The notes under the pieces: model-generated
What the model was told of the DNA's origin: nothing
Database searches by the model: none
Seen by the model: the letters and a program-made list of their open reading frames with translations, nothing else
Shown here: positions 51,674-60,460 of the stretch, piece after piece
How positions within the stretch are numbered: the stretch's first letter is position 1
How the letters are laid out: the number at the start of each line of letters is the position of its first letter
Assembly (NCBI GenBank): GCA_902779395.1
Contig: CACZBK010000020.1
Span: forward strand, 19,024 to 83,023
Origin: an uncultured Lachnospiraceae bacterium
Lineage (GTDB): Bacteria > Bacillota > Clostridia > Lachnospirales > Lachnospiraceae
Length of the DNA: 64,000 nucleotides
Reading direction: 5' to 3'
Position numbers and translations under genes: made by a program

Positions 51674-52549
51674 CTATCTGAAGCTTTCCCTGTCACGGTT
51701 CACGTAATAAAGCATGATCTCTTCAAGCGACGTCTTTTCTATCATCACCCCGGAGTACTTTTTTTCCGTAGCTGTGCGGTCACTTACTAAAAGCTGCGCT
51801 CCGAAGTCCGTGAGCCTGGCTGCGATATAATCCTCTCTTGCAAAGCCCGCGAAATCAGTCTTACTGCATTTTACCATTACGTAGTTATCCAGGATCTCGT
51901 CCTTGACGCCGCTGATAAGCAGCTTTCCCTTATCTATAAATGTGACCATATCAGCGATATGCTCAAGGTCCGAAGTGATATGCGAGCTCATGAGTATGGA
52001 GCGTTCCCCGTCCTGCAGGTACTCAAGGAAGATATCCAGGATCTCGTTTCTGACCACCGGATCAAGACCTGTAGTCGCCTCATCCATTATCAGAAGCTTT
52101 GCGTTATGGGATAAGGCCGCTGCGATCTGCAGCTTCATCTTCATACCTTTGGAAAAGTCTCCTGCCTTCTTTTTAAAAGGAAGCTGAAAACGTTCCATAT
52201 ATTTTTTGAAAGCTTCATCATCCCATTCCCTCCAGATGCCCTTCAGCATTCGTCCGATCTGCGTTGCGTTCAGATCATCGTTAAAAGGCAGCACATCAAA
52301 GATCGCAGCCACTTCCCTTTTTGCCTCATCACCACGTTCCTTAACATCCATGCCCAAAAGCTTTATCTCGCCTTCATCGGGTTTAACGATACCCAGCAGG
52401 GAATTGATCGTGGTTGTCTTGCCCGCACCGTTCTGCCCTATGAAGCCCATTATGCTGCCCTTGGGAACAGAAAAGCTTACGCTATCCAAAGTAAAACCGT
52501 CGTATCTTTTGACAAGCCCTTTTATATCTATAGCATTTTCGTACTCCAT
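51674..52549 (-). CDS. ABC transporter ATPase, YtrB-like
   Basis: A 291-residue ATPase: Walker A GQNGAGKTTT, signature FSKGMKMK, Walker B LLIMDEATTGLDP, H-loop LMSSHITSDLEH, plus a C-terminal extension of about 80 residues. The DEATTGLDP form is typical of YtrB/EcsA-like ATPases. It is first in an operon of ATPase, two permeases, CPBP protease and YtrA-type repressor. A strong promoter with operator precedes it. Confidence 0.88.
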   Translation of the reverse strand: MEYENAIDIKGLVKRYDGFTLDSVSFSVPKGSIMGFIGQNGAGKTTTINSLLGIVKPDEGEIKLLGMDVKERGDEAKREVAAIFDVLPFNDDLNATQIGRMLKGIWREWDDEAFKKYMERFQLPFKKKAGDFSKGMKMKLQIAAALSHNAKLLIMDEATTGLDPVVRNEILDIFLEYLQDGERSILMSSHITSDLEHIADMVTFIDKGKLLISGVKDEILDNYVMVKCSKTDFAGFAREDYIAARLTDFGAQLLVSDRTATEKKYSGVMIEKTSLEEIMLYYVNRDRESFR

Positions 52550-52579
52550 AGTTTTCCTCCGTTACTGAACCATGCATAT

Positions 52580-52629
52580 TGTATATATCGGGTATACACA
52601 TTATAGACATACTGTTTTCTCATTGTCAA
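52580..52629 (-). promoter_or_regulatory. Promoter and operator of the ABC/CPBP/GntR operon
   Basis: A consensus promoter on the minus strand: TTGACA (52624-52629), 18 nt, TATAAT (52600-52605). The perfect inverted repeat TGTATA-N7-TATACA (52580-52598) covers the predicted start point, where a GntR repressor would block transcription. Confidence 0.75.
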
Positions 52630-52671
52630 TATATTTTTTATCAAAGTGAGTGTTTTTTTTATCATGTTTCG

Positions 52672-52677
52672 TATAAT
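52672..52677 (+). promoter_or_regulatory. -10-like TATAAT ahead of the ECF sigma gene
   Basis: TATAAT lies in a T-rich stretch 44 nt before the start codon. No good -35 hexamer is seen 17 nt upstream, so either another factor or self-activation is used. Confidence 0.35.
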
Positions 52678-52715
52678 ATAATGACCGGGTCAAAAAACAG
52701 CGAAAGGAGTTTAAC

Positions 52716-53243
52716 ATGACCGACGATAAAGTCATAAGGCGCCTGCGCAGCGGCGACGAAAAAGCCATAGCCATGGTAATGGATAAGTACTGCCGCATGC
52801 TCTGGAAATGTGCCGCACAGATCCTGTCTCCTTCAGAGGAAGACATAGAGGAATGCGTAGCGGATGTTTTCATAAGCCTTTGGCAAAAGCCTGAACAATA
52901 TGATGAAAGCCGCGGAAAACTCTCTACTTATCTTTGCACGATGGTAAAGAACAAGGCGCTCGACCGCCTGCGTCTGATCAGGGCAAGGAAAGAAGAAAGC
53001 GTGGATCAGATACCTGAAACAGCTGCAGCTGATAGCGATAACAGTAATGCATACGATCTGGACCAATGTCTTGAACAGCTTCCCGAAGAAGACAGGGAGA
53101 TAATCAAGCGGCGATACTATCACGAACAAAAACCTGCCGAGATTGCCACGGATATGGGGCTTGATAAAAAAAGAGTTGAAAACAGGCTCTTCCGCACAAA
53201 AAAGAAACTGAAAGGTATGCTCAGTGACTTGGGCGCATATTAA
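52716..53243 (+). CDS. ECF-type RNA polymerase sigma factor
   Basis: A 175-residue ECF sigma factor. Region 2 runs from about residue 10 to 80 (SPSEEDIEECVADVFISLWQ, GKLSTYLCTMVKNKALDRLR), and region 4 is LPEEDREIIKRRYYHEQKPA with MGLDKKRVENRLFRTKKKL as the DNA-binding helices. AAAGGAG precedes the ATG. The next gene encodes a membrane protein with a short cytoplasmic head, a plausible anti-sigma. Confidence 0.9.
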   Translation: MTDDKVIRRLRSGDEKAIAMVMDKYCRMLWKCAAQILSPSEEDIEECVADVFISLWQKPEQYDESRGKLSTYLCTMVKNKALDRLRLIRARKEESVDQIPETAAADSDNSNAYDLDQCLEQLPEEDREIIKRRYYHEQKPAEIATDMGLDKKRVENRLFRTKKKLKGMLSDLGAY

Positions 53244-53249
53244 AAGGAT

Positions 53250-53266
53250 TTCGGGCGCAGCCCGAA
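53250..53266 (+). other. Hairpin between the sigma gene and the M23 gene
   Basis: Perfect 7-bp stem TTCGGGC-GCA-GCCCGAA with no U-run. It ends 13 nt before the AAGGAGG of the next gene and could adjust the ratio of the two proteins. Confidence 0.45.
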
Positions 53267-53288
53267 GGTCTATCCCAAGGAGGATCAA

Positions 53289-54218
53289 ATGAATACGATA
53301 AAAATGAAAAAACAGAATATGGATCATATCAGAGAACGTTTTGAAAAAGAAACCGGCATTACTCTCCCGGAGAAAGAAGGCTTCGAAATGCCTGCATGGA
53401 CAGGCCGCATCGTTGCTGCTGCTGCCGGACTCATCTGCCTTGTCGGCCTTGGACTGATATGGCACAAAGTAAGCGCAGATAAACAGTTGTCGGCAGAGCA
53501 GCAGTCATCGATCCTGCTTTCTGACGGTGAAGATGATGGCGAAGTAACTACGATCGAAACCGAAGAAACAACAGAAACTGAAAAAGACGAAAACACCACT
53601 AAAGAAGGTCTTAAAATAGATAATTACGACGCTTCTACCATGGTAAGCCTCACAACCGAAGCAGATGGTTCAGAGAATGTTACGGATGCCGGTACAGTCA
53701 CTGTATACACTTCAGATGAATACTCCATTGCTTTTTACGACAGAAATGCCGCAGAAAAACTCGCTGATGCTGCAATCTTCGGTGCAGACGGCGAATGGAT
53801 CTGGCCCGTACCTGATTTCTCGCGCAGCGACGCCCTTCTGTGTACCGCCCCCGCAGACAGCATCAGCTTAGACCGTCCAAGCCCCTATCTTTCCATTCCC
53901 GGTACGGTAGGTGATGAAGTGGTGGCGATGCATGCCTGCACCGTAAAAGAAACAGGCTTTGACAATGAAAAGGGTAATTTCGTCACAACAGAAGTAAACG
54001 GCAATACCATAGAATACCGCCACCTGGATACCATCAGCGTATCCGCCGGAGACACGGTAGCTATGGGTGCTAAGATAGGGACCTTAGGAAACAGCGGCGC
54101 CTCCACCGGCCCCCATCTGGGTATCGTAGTAACCGCTGCAGACGGCACCGTGCTGAACTTCATATCCGCACCGGCATACAACGGCAGCTTTTATAAAGAG
54201 GAGAGCATCGAAGACTGA
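53289..54218 (+). CDS. Membrane-anchored degenerate M23 (LytM) protein, possible anti-sigma
   Basis: A 309-residue type II membrane protein: about 39 cytoplasmic residues, one helix (about 40-58), an acidic Thr/Glu-rich spacer (about 75-115) and a C-terminal LytM/M23 domain. In the active-site region YRHLD and GPHL are kept, but the usual HxH reads HLG, so the second zinc-binding His is missing. It may thus bind rather than cut the wall, like some SpoIIQ-type proteins. Its place right after the ECF sigma gene and its cytoplasmic head suggest an anti-sigma that senses the envelope; SpoIIQ-like is the alternative. Confidence 0.72.
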   Translation: MNTIKMKKQNMDHIRERFEKETGITLPEKEGFEMPAWTGRIVAAAAGLICLVGLGLIWHKVSADKQLSAEQQSSILLSDGEDDGEVTTIETEETTETEKDENTTKEGLKIDNYDASTMVSLTTEADGSENVTDAGTVTVYTSDEYSIAFYDRNAAEKLADAAIFGADGEWIWPVPDFSRSDALLCTAPADSISLDRPSPYLSIPGTVGDEVVAMHACTVKETGFDNEKGNFVTTEVNGNTIEYRHLDTISVSAGDTVAMGAKIGTLGNSGASTGPHLGIVVTAADGTVLNFISAPAYNGSFYKEESIED

Positions 54219-54234
54219 CAAAAGAATAAGCAAT

Positions 54235-54264
54235 AAAAAAGGGGAACGGTTTTCGCTGTTCCCC
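54235..54264. terminator. Intrinsic terminator between the M23 and aroA genes
   Basis: GGGGAAC (54241-54247) and GTTCCCC (54258-54264) form a 7-bp stem. On the minus strand it is followed by six T (54235-54240), making it a strong terminator for aroA; on the plus strand the U-tract is weaker. Confidence 0.85.
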
Positions 54265-54269
54265 TTAAC

Positions 54270-55610
54270 TTATCTTACCGCATCTTCAAGCACTTCAAAA
54301 TATTCGGCAAAAGTCTTTGCACAGCAGTCCGGATCCTTTATCTTAACACCTTCTATACGCAGAGCGCACAATGCGAAGGCCATTGCCACTCTGTGATCTT
54401 TAAAGCTTTCGAGCACTGCGCCGTGCGCATTACCGGGCTGTATTATCACACCGTCTTCCTTTTCTTCGCATTCCATTCCAAGAGCTTTTATATTCTGTAC
54501 TATTGCCGCTATGCGGTCACATTCCTGCAAACGTATATGCGCTATGTTCTTTATGACTACAGGTCCGTTGACAAATGGAGCTAACGCCGCCAGAGTAAGT
54601 GCCTGATCCGAAAAAGCCCCCATATCGCATATGCCCGGCGGATCAAGGACACCGTTTTCAGGTCCCATCAGGACAAGCCCCTCCTCTTCATCATAAAAAG
54701 TACATCCCATTTTTTCAAGGACCTTAAGAAACTCGGTGTCTCCCTGAAGCATAACAGGTTTTACTCCCGCTACCACCGCCCTGCATCCCAGTAATGCCCC
54801 GGCAGCATAAAAGTACGCCGCTGCCGACATATCCGGCTCAACTTCATATTCACGTGCTGTCAGTCTTTCCCCACCGTTAAATACCCATCCCCACTGCGGT
54901 GCACAAAGATTTCCGACAACAGCTTCTTCCACATTCACACCGAAATTCTTTATCATTGCCGCGCTCATCCTCACATACGCTAGACCGTGACTTCCGGTCA
55001 CACTGACCGTCACAGCCTTAGAATATGCAGCTGCAGCTATTAAAAGAGCGCTCAGAAACTGTGAGCTTTTTTCAATATCAACTGTGATCATGTCCGGAAA
55101 ATTTCCGTTATTCCCCTTAACCTTCATCGGGAAATGGCCTTCTTCCTCAGTACATTCCACATAAGCGCCGCATCCCTTCAGCGCGTCTATCAGCGGTCCC
55201 ATAGGCCTTGCCTTCATCTGATCCGATGAACTTATATAATACTCCCCGTCCGAAAAAGAAAGCATAGCCAGTAAAAACCTTGCCGCAGTCCCTGCGCTGC
55301 CCACATAGATATCAGCTTTCTTGACAGGTATATCACCGCCGCAACCTTTTATGACGATATCTTTATTCTTTACTATCCCGCTTCCGGCAGATACGCTTTC
55401 TTTTATCTCAAATCCAAGATCTTTTAATGCCTGCAGAAAAACAGAAGCATCATCACTGCTCATGCAGTTTTTTATAGTACTCTCACCCTCCGCCATAGCC
55501 GCTAAAAGAAGCGCTCTGTTGGTAATGGACTTTGAGCCGGGAACAACAGCTTTTATAAAGCGCTCCTTATCAGGCTTAAGCGGCCTGACTTCGTATATTT
55601 CGCGTTTCAT
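54270..55610 (-). CDS. aroA: 3-phosphoshikimate 1-carboxyvinyltransferase (EPSP synthase)
   Basis: A 446-residue EPSP synthase of the shikimate pathway, joining shikimate-3-phosphate and phosphoenolpyruvate. Motifs in order: PGSKSITNRALLLAA, GSAGTAARFLLAML, MKARPMGPLID, LQECDRI and FKDHRVAMAFALCAL. It ends the run of galactoside genes but has no metabolic link to them; the spacing of 7 nt from GH2 indicates co-transcription. Confidence 0.93.
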   Translation of the reverse strand: MKREIYEVRPLKPDKERFIKAVVPGSKSITNRALLLAAMAEGESTIKNCMSSDDASVFLQALKDLGFEIKESVSAGSGIVKNKDIVIKGCGGDIPVKKADIYVGSAGTAARFLLAMLSFSDGEYYISSSDQMKARPMGPLIDALKGCGAYVECTEEEGHFPMKVKGNNGNFPDMITVDIEKSSQFLSALLIAAAAYSKAVTVSVTGSHGLAYVRMSAAMIKNFGVNVEEAVVGNLCAPQWGWVFNGGERLTAREYEVEPDMSAAAYFYAAGALLGCRAVVAGVKPVMLQGDTEFLKVLEKMGCTFYDEEEGLVLMGPENGVLDPPGICDMGAFSDQALTLAALAPFVNGPVVIKNIAHIRLQECDRIAAIVQNIKALGMECEEKEDGVIIQPGNAHGAVLESFKDHRVAMAFALCALRIEGVKIKDPDCCAKTFAEYFEVLEDAVR

Positions 55611-55617
55611 ACTTCTT

Positions 55618-58068
55618 TTACCCTTCTTTCTTCACTTCAAATTCCACTTCACTGCTGTAGACATCCTGGAATGAATACTCTTCGGGGAGGCTTACTATGA
55701 GCTTTGCTTTTCCGGCCGCTCCCACAGTCTTAACATATGTACCGCCCATGCCGCCGGCTATCTGCGCACGCTTTGGACCTATAAGCTCTATCACACCTTC
55801 CGTCCTGATATCAAGCGGCGTATTAAAGAAAGGCTGTACGTTTCCGTACTCATCGCATACCCTTATCCTTACCGCCGCCACATCGTAAGTATCCGCTTCA
55901 TACAGATCGGTATGATCCGTACGTACATCAAGCGTCAGCTTCCCGCTTGTGGATTTTATCACAGTCCTTACTACCTTTCCATCCTTTATTGCCTCAAACT
56001 TAAATGTCGTAGCCTTTCCGCCCCAATTGCCCACGTATTTGCCATACAGCATATATGCCGTTTCAAAGGTCATATGATATACCGTCATCGCCTCTGCCAG
56101 TTTCATCTTTATATCCAGCGGTATATTGTTCATACCGTATTGGGCTATATGGTTGAGCGCACTTTTAACTATCTCGTTTTGTCTGTCGGTAAATCCTTCC
56201 TCTTCCTTCATGCGGTTTCCCACATAATCATCAATAAGAATAGGTGCAAAACGCATGTGTGAGTATCTGGGATCTTTGATACTGTATTCTTTTATCAGCT
56301 CATCATTACGGTACATCCTCACACTGTCAGCATTCGTAAAGATATATACTCCGCCCCTGTTCCCGCCGGGATGCTCACCTATATCCATCGATGACGAAAC
56401 CTCCAGCACAGGTCTGTTCTTCTGCTGCGAAGCATATACATATGCCGCCAGCTTTGGATTACGGAACATATCCATAACACCGTGATAGCATATACGGTCC
56501 CCGCTGCCGAAATCCTTATGGGTATTGTAATCGAACATACACCAGCCGAAAGCTCCCGCTATATCACGGTTCTCATTCACGGCTTCCAGCACGTTGCAAT
56601 GACGCAGCGCATGCTGCAGTCTGTGCTCCTCATCATCAAAAGCCTTTGTCGGGAACATATGCCCGTTGTATTCACTGATAAGATAAGGCTTTGAAACATC
56701 CGGTGTGACTAAAGCTTTTCTCTTACAGCCGGGCGCCGTACCCTCATGCGAGAAATCATTAAAGGTATATACATCTTCCAGCAGATGGCTCTTTTCTATA
56801 TAGCGTACGCCTCCGGTAGGCCTTGTTGGATCCAGCGCATGCGCCATGGCATTAGTCTGCTCATAGAAATCATCATCATCTACAGACTCGTTTATACGCA
56901 CGCCCCAGAGTATTACCGATGCATGGTTTCTGTACTGGCAGATCATCTCTTCCAGATTGATAAAAGCCTGCTCTTTCCATGCCTGGTCACCTATATGCTG
57001 CCAGCCGGGTATCTCCGTAAAGACCAAAAGTCCCAGCTCATCACAGCGTCTGATAAAATGCTGCGACTGCGGATAATGAGAGGTGCGTACTGCATTCACA
57101 CCCAGTTCAAAACGCAGTATCTCCGCATCAAGTCTCTGCATCGATGCCGGCATGGCATACCCCGTATATGCATATGACTGATGCCTGTTAAGTCCGCGCA
57201 GCTTTAGTTTCCTGCCGTTTAAATAATATCCGTCCTCACGGAATTCCGAACGTCTGAAGCCGAAGCATTCACTCACTTCATCTATCACTTTCCCGTCTTT
57301 TAAAAGCTTTACCGTAATATCATAAAGATTGGGGCATTTAACATCCCAAAGCTTCGCATTCTTTATGATAAGCGCAGAAGGATCATCAAAAGCCGCCTCC
57401 TTTGTTACCAGCACTCCGCTCTTTTTATGCTCCCTTATCTCATATGAAAAACCAAGCGTTTCCTCATCCGCTTCTTCTCCCATATCAAGTTCCGCATCCA
57501 CATCCACAGCAGCGTCAAAACGGTATTGTCTTATATCATCCGGAAGTATCACCCCATGCGGGTCTTCCGGTATTACAGTCAGCTCCGATATCCGGATCTT
57601 ATCGCATACATAAAGATAAACCTCTCTGTAGATACCTCCGTAGGTCATATAGTCTATAACATGTCCGAACGGTGGTACATTTATATCTTCCCTGCTGTCC
57701 ACCTTAACGGACAGTATATTATCCTCTCCGTACTTTAACGTATCCGTAAGTTCAGCTTCAAACGCAGTATATCCGCAGCGGTGTTCGCATATCTGTTCAC
57801 CATTAAGATATACCGTGGCAATATGTGCAACAGCCATGAACTTTACAAAGATCCTCTTTCCCTTCCATGATGCATCCGCATGGATGATACGTCTGTATCC
57901 GCTCACCATCTGATAGAGCGCATCATCAAAATAGTGATACGGCAATTCCCTGACGCTGTGCGGTATACGCACGTTTTTAACATCGTCTGTATTACCGCCT
58001 TTTAAAAAGCTATCCGTAAACTCTCCTGTAAATTCCCAGTCATCATTCAGGCTTATCTGCTCTCTCAT
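55618..58068 (-). CDS. GH2 beta-galactosidase
   Basis: An 816-residue intracellular GH2 enzyme with an N-terminal sugar-binding domain, an Ig-like domain, the TIM barrel (LRGLNRHQSYAYTGYAM, NAVRTSHYPQ) and C-terminal beta domains. The acid/base Glu is in WGVRINES and the nucleophile Glu in YLISEYNGH. Beta-galactosidase is the most likely activity, given the neighbours. It overlaps the GH36 gene by 26 nt. Confidence 0.88.
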   Translation of the reverse strand: MREQISLNDDWEFTGEFTDSFLKGGNTDDVKNVRIPHSVRELPYHYFDDALYQMVSGYRRIIHADASWKGKRIFVKFMAVAHIATVYLNGEQICEHRCGYTAFEAELTDTLKYGEDNILSVKVDSREDINVPPFGHVIDYMTYGGIYREVYLYVCDKIRISELTVIPEDPHGVILPDDIRQYRFDAAVDVDAELDMGEEADEETLGFSYEIREHKKSGVLVTKEAAFDDPSALIIKNAKLWDVKCPNLYDITVKLLKDGKVIDEVSECFGFRRSEFREDGYYLNGRKLKLRGLNRHQSYAYTGYAMPASMQRLDAEILRFELGVNAVRTSHYPQSQHFIRRCDELGLLVFTEIPGWQHIGDQAWKEQAFINLEEMICQYRNHASVILWGVRINESVDDDDFYEQTNAMAHALDPTRPTGGVRYIEKSHLLEDVYTFNDFSHEGTAPGCKRKALVTPDVSKPYLISEYNGHMFPTKAFDDEEHRLQHALRHCNVLEAVNENRDIAGAFGWCMFDYNTHKDFGSGDRICYHGVMDMFRNPKLAAYVYASQQKNRPVLEVSSSMDIGEHPGGNRGGVYIFTNADSVRMYRNDELIKEYSIKDPRYSHMRFAPILIDDYVGNRMKEEEGFTDRQNEIVKSALNHIAQYGMNNIPLDIKMKLAEAMTVYHMTFETAYMLYGKYVGNWGGKATTFKFEAIKDGKVVRTVIKSTSGKLTLDVRTDHTDLYEADTYDVAAVRIRVCDEYGNVQPFFNTPLDIRTEGVIELIGPKRAQIAGGMGGTYVKTVGAAGKAKLIVSLPEEYSFQDVYSSEVEFEVKKEG

Positions 58069-60460
58069 CCTTCTCCTCCTCTATAAAAAACATTCTTGAA
58101 GCAAAGTCGGGATAAAACCTCATCTCGTCACTGTAGCCGCTTCCCGAAAATGCGGATTTGAGTTTAAGTCCCGCATTCATCAGCGCGCTGCCACTCATGA
58201 TATGATCTTCCTTTTCCGTCTCCATCTTTACAAACTTTGCCAGTATGTTATGTATGGCCCCGTCCTGCTTTACATGTACCGGTGCCACGTAATTCACCAG
58301 TCCGCCGAAATCCTTAAGATTAGTTTTAAATACCCTGGATCTGATACGATAGATCCCATTCTTATCAAGCCCTTTTAGCCTGATCTTAAGCCACTGTGTA
58401 TTAGGCCGTACCAGCTGCTGCAGCACAACACATACCGCCTTCTTCCCATCGGGAGATACTATGCACCAGAGTGCGTCAACTCCGTCATCACTCTCAAGCA
58501 CATCCTTATCGTCCGCATCCTTAAACCCCTTTATACGGTAATACTCACCATACTGCAGAAGGCTTCTCCATTTTTTATATAAAGCCACCTGATCCTTTAT
58601 CGCTTCCAGTTCATCTGAAGATAAGTCCGATAAATTACACTCATATCCGAGTACAGCCGATGCCGCCACATTAAAACGTGTTTCCGACGGCGTCCTGCGA
58701 AGCGTCTGGTGATTAGGCACATCCGATACATGCGCGGTATAAGTACTCTGCGGATAGCCGTAGCTGTATCCTTCCTGTATCTGTGTCCTGGCTAACGCAT
58801 CAGAATCATCACTTCCCCAGATCTGCGGGAAATACGAAAGTATCCCAAGGTCAAAGCGGTTCCCGCCGGATGCGCAGCCTTCAAACAAAATAGCCGGGAA
58901 AGCCTTTGTCAGTGTCTGCATTATACGGTATAAGCCAAGTATATACCTGTGTGCTGCTTCCCCCTGTCTCTCAGGCGGCAGAGCCATCGAATAAACATCT
59001 GTGAAATTCCTGTTCATATCCCATTTCACATAGGATATCTCCGCAGATGAAAAAAGCTCCTTCATGCTGTCGATGATATAGTCCTGTACCTCTATGCGGC
59101 TCAGATCCAAAAACATCTGGTTACGACCGGTCGAATGCTCTTTATCCGGTATCTTAAAAGCCCAGTCGGGATGGGATCTGTAAAGTTCACTGTTCTCATT
59201 GACCATCTCCGGCTCCACCCATATGCCGAACTTAAGTCCTAGCTCCGTTATCTTATCTGCCAGACCTTTTACACCGTGGGGCAGCTTCTTTTTGTTCACA
59301 TACCAGTCCCCCAGTGATGAGGTATCATCATCACGTTTTCCAAACCATCCGTCATCCATTACCAGCAGCTCGATCCCCACGGCCTTTGCCTTCTTTGCCA
59401 GGCTGACCAGCCTGCTCTCCGTAATATCAAAATACGAGGCTTCCCAGCTGTTTAAGAGTATGGGCCGGTTCTTATGCTGCCATCTGCCCCTTACGATATG
59501 CTCCCTTATAAAACGGTGGAACTGCCGGCTGAGGCCTCCGAAGCCTTTATCGCTTACGGAAAGCACAGCTTCGGGTGTCTCAAAACACTCATCCTTATCA
59601 AGTATCCATTCAAATCCATCCGGCTGCAAACCGTTTAGTACGCGGAGCTTGCCGTATGCAGAACGTTCCGCCGCCTCATAATGGTTCCCGCTGTAGACCA
59701 GATTAAAACCATAACAGAGCCCGCTGTCCTCGGTTGTTCCTTTTTTCGATATCATAAAAAAGGGATTGGCACGGTTTGAACTGCTGCCGGTATGTGAACC
59801 CAGCGATATTTTTCCGGCCTTTATGGGCATATCGCTCTTTCGCATCTCACGCGCCCAGGCACCGGTGAATGAATGGAAAACATAAGCATCCGGATCCAGA
59901 TCCAGCTGCATGCTCAGCGCTTTAAGCAGTCTTACCTTCTCTTCACCTTCATTAACTATCTTAAGCCTTCTGCATATCACATCCGTTTTTTCAAAAACAC
60001 TGTAGATCAGTTCAAAACATAAAGAACCGTTTCTGTCTTTGAGTTTTATGATAAGGCTCTGTACTTCATCATCCTTACCGTATGACGAAGGCATCAGCTT
60101 AAGCTCCGGTTTTCCGCTCATCACTTCGTGCGATACATACACCGGATCTATGCTGCGGACGCCGTCCGCATATACAGCCCCGATCATTGCTTCCCTTATA
60201 TCACCTTTTCCCGGTGCGGAATATTCATAACGGATGTCCTCAGGCGAAAAATTTCCATATTCACTGCTGTATACAGATGAATTTCCCGGTGGAAAAACCC
60301 GGTTCTCACATAAGCCATCGGATGATAACACCTCTATCGCCGGACCGTAATAAAGATGCTCAAGCTGCCCGTTTTCAAGCAGCTTGAACACATATGAAGT
60401 ATTCTGAGTATTTAAGATAAAAAGGTCTCTTCCGCCTTCGTTTTCCCTTATATCTATCAT
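58043..60460 (-). CDS. GH36 alpha-galactosidase
   Basis: An 805-residue GH36 enzyme: N-terminal beta-supersandwich, TIM barrel with LLVMDDGWFGKRDDD, GIWVEPEMVN, nucleophile Asp in SYVKWDMNRN, GCASGGNRFDLGIL, and the acid/base Asp in WGSDDSDALAR. This is the classic intracellular raffinose-family/melibiose hydrolase. It overlaps the symporter gene by 4 nt and the GH2 gene by 26 nt, so the three are tightly coupled. Confidence 0.92.
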   Translation of the reverse strand: MIDIRENEGGRDLFILNTQNTSYVFKLLENGQLEHLYYGPAIEVLSSDGLCENRVFPPGNSSVYSSEYGNFSPEDIRYEYSAPGKGDIREAMIGAVYADGVRSIDPVYVSHEVMSGKPELKLMPSSYGKDDEVQSLIIKLKDRNGSLCFELIYSVFEKTDVICRRLKIVNEGEEKVRLLKALSMQLDLDPDAYVFHSFTGAWAREMRKSDMPIKAGKISLGSHTGSSSNRANPFFMISKKGTTEDSGLCYGFNLVYSGNHYEAAERSAYGKLRVLNGLQPDGFEWILDKDECFETPEAVLSVSDKGFGGLSRQFHRFIREHIVRGRWQHKNRPILLNSWEASYFDITESRLVSLAKKAKAVGIELLVMDDGWFGKRDDDTSSLGDWYVNKKKLPHGVKGLADKITELGLKFGIWVEPEMVNENSELYRSHPDWAFKIPDKEHSTGRNQMFLDLSRIEVQDYIIDSMKELFSSAEISYVKWDMNRNFTDVYSMALPPERQGEAAHRYILGLYRIMQTLTKAFPAILFEGCASGGNRFDLGILSYFPQIWGSDDSDALARTQIQEGYSYGYPQSTYTAHVSDVPNHQTLRRTPSETRFNVAASAVLGYECNLSDLSSDELEAIKDQVALYKKWRSLLQYGEYYRIKGFKDADDKDVLESDDGVDALWCIVSPDGKKAVCVVLQQLVRPNTQWLKIRLKGLDKNGIYRIRSRVFKTNLKDFGGLVNYVAPVHVKQDGAIHNILAKFVKMETEKEDHIMSGSALMNAGLKLKSAFSGSGYSDEMRFYPDFASRMFFIEEEKDERADKPE

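Noticed and set aside
52831-53465. 210-codon minus-strand frame across the sigma and M23 genes
   Set aside because: Antisense to well-defined ECF regions 2 and 4; no ribosome site or family resemblance.
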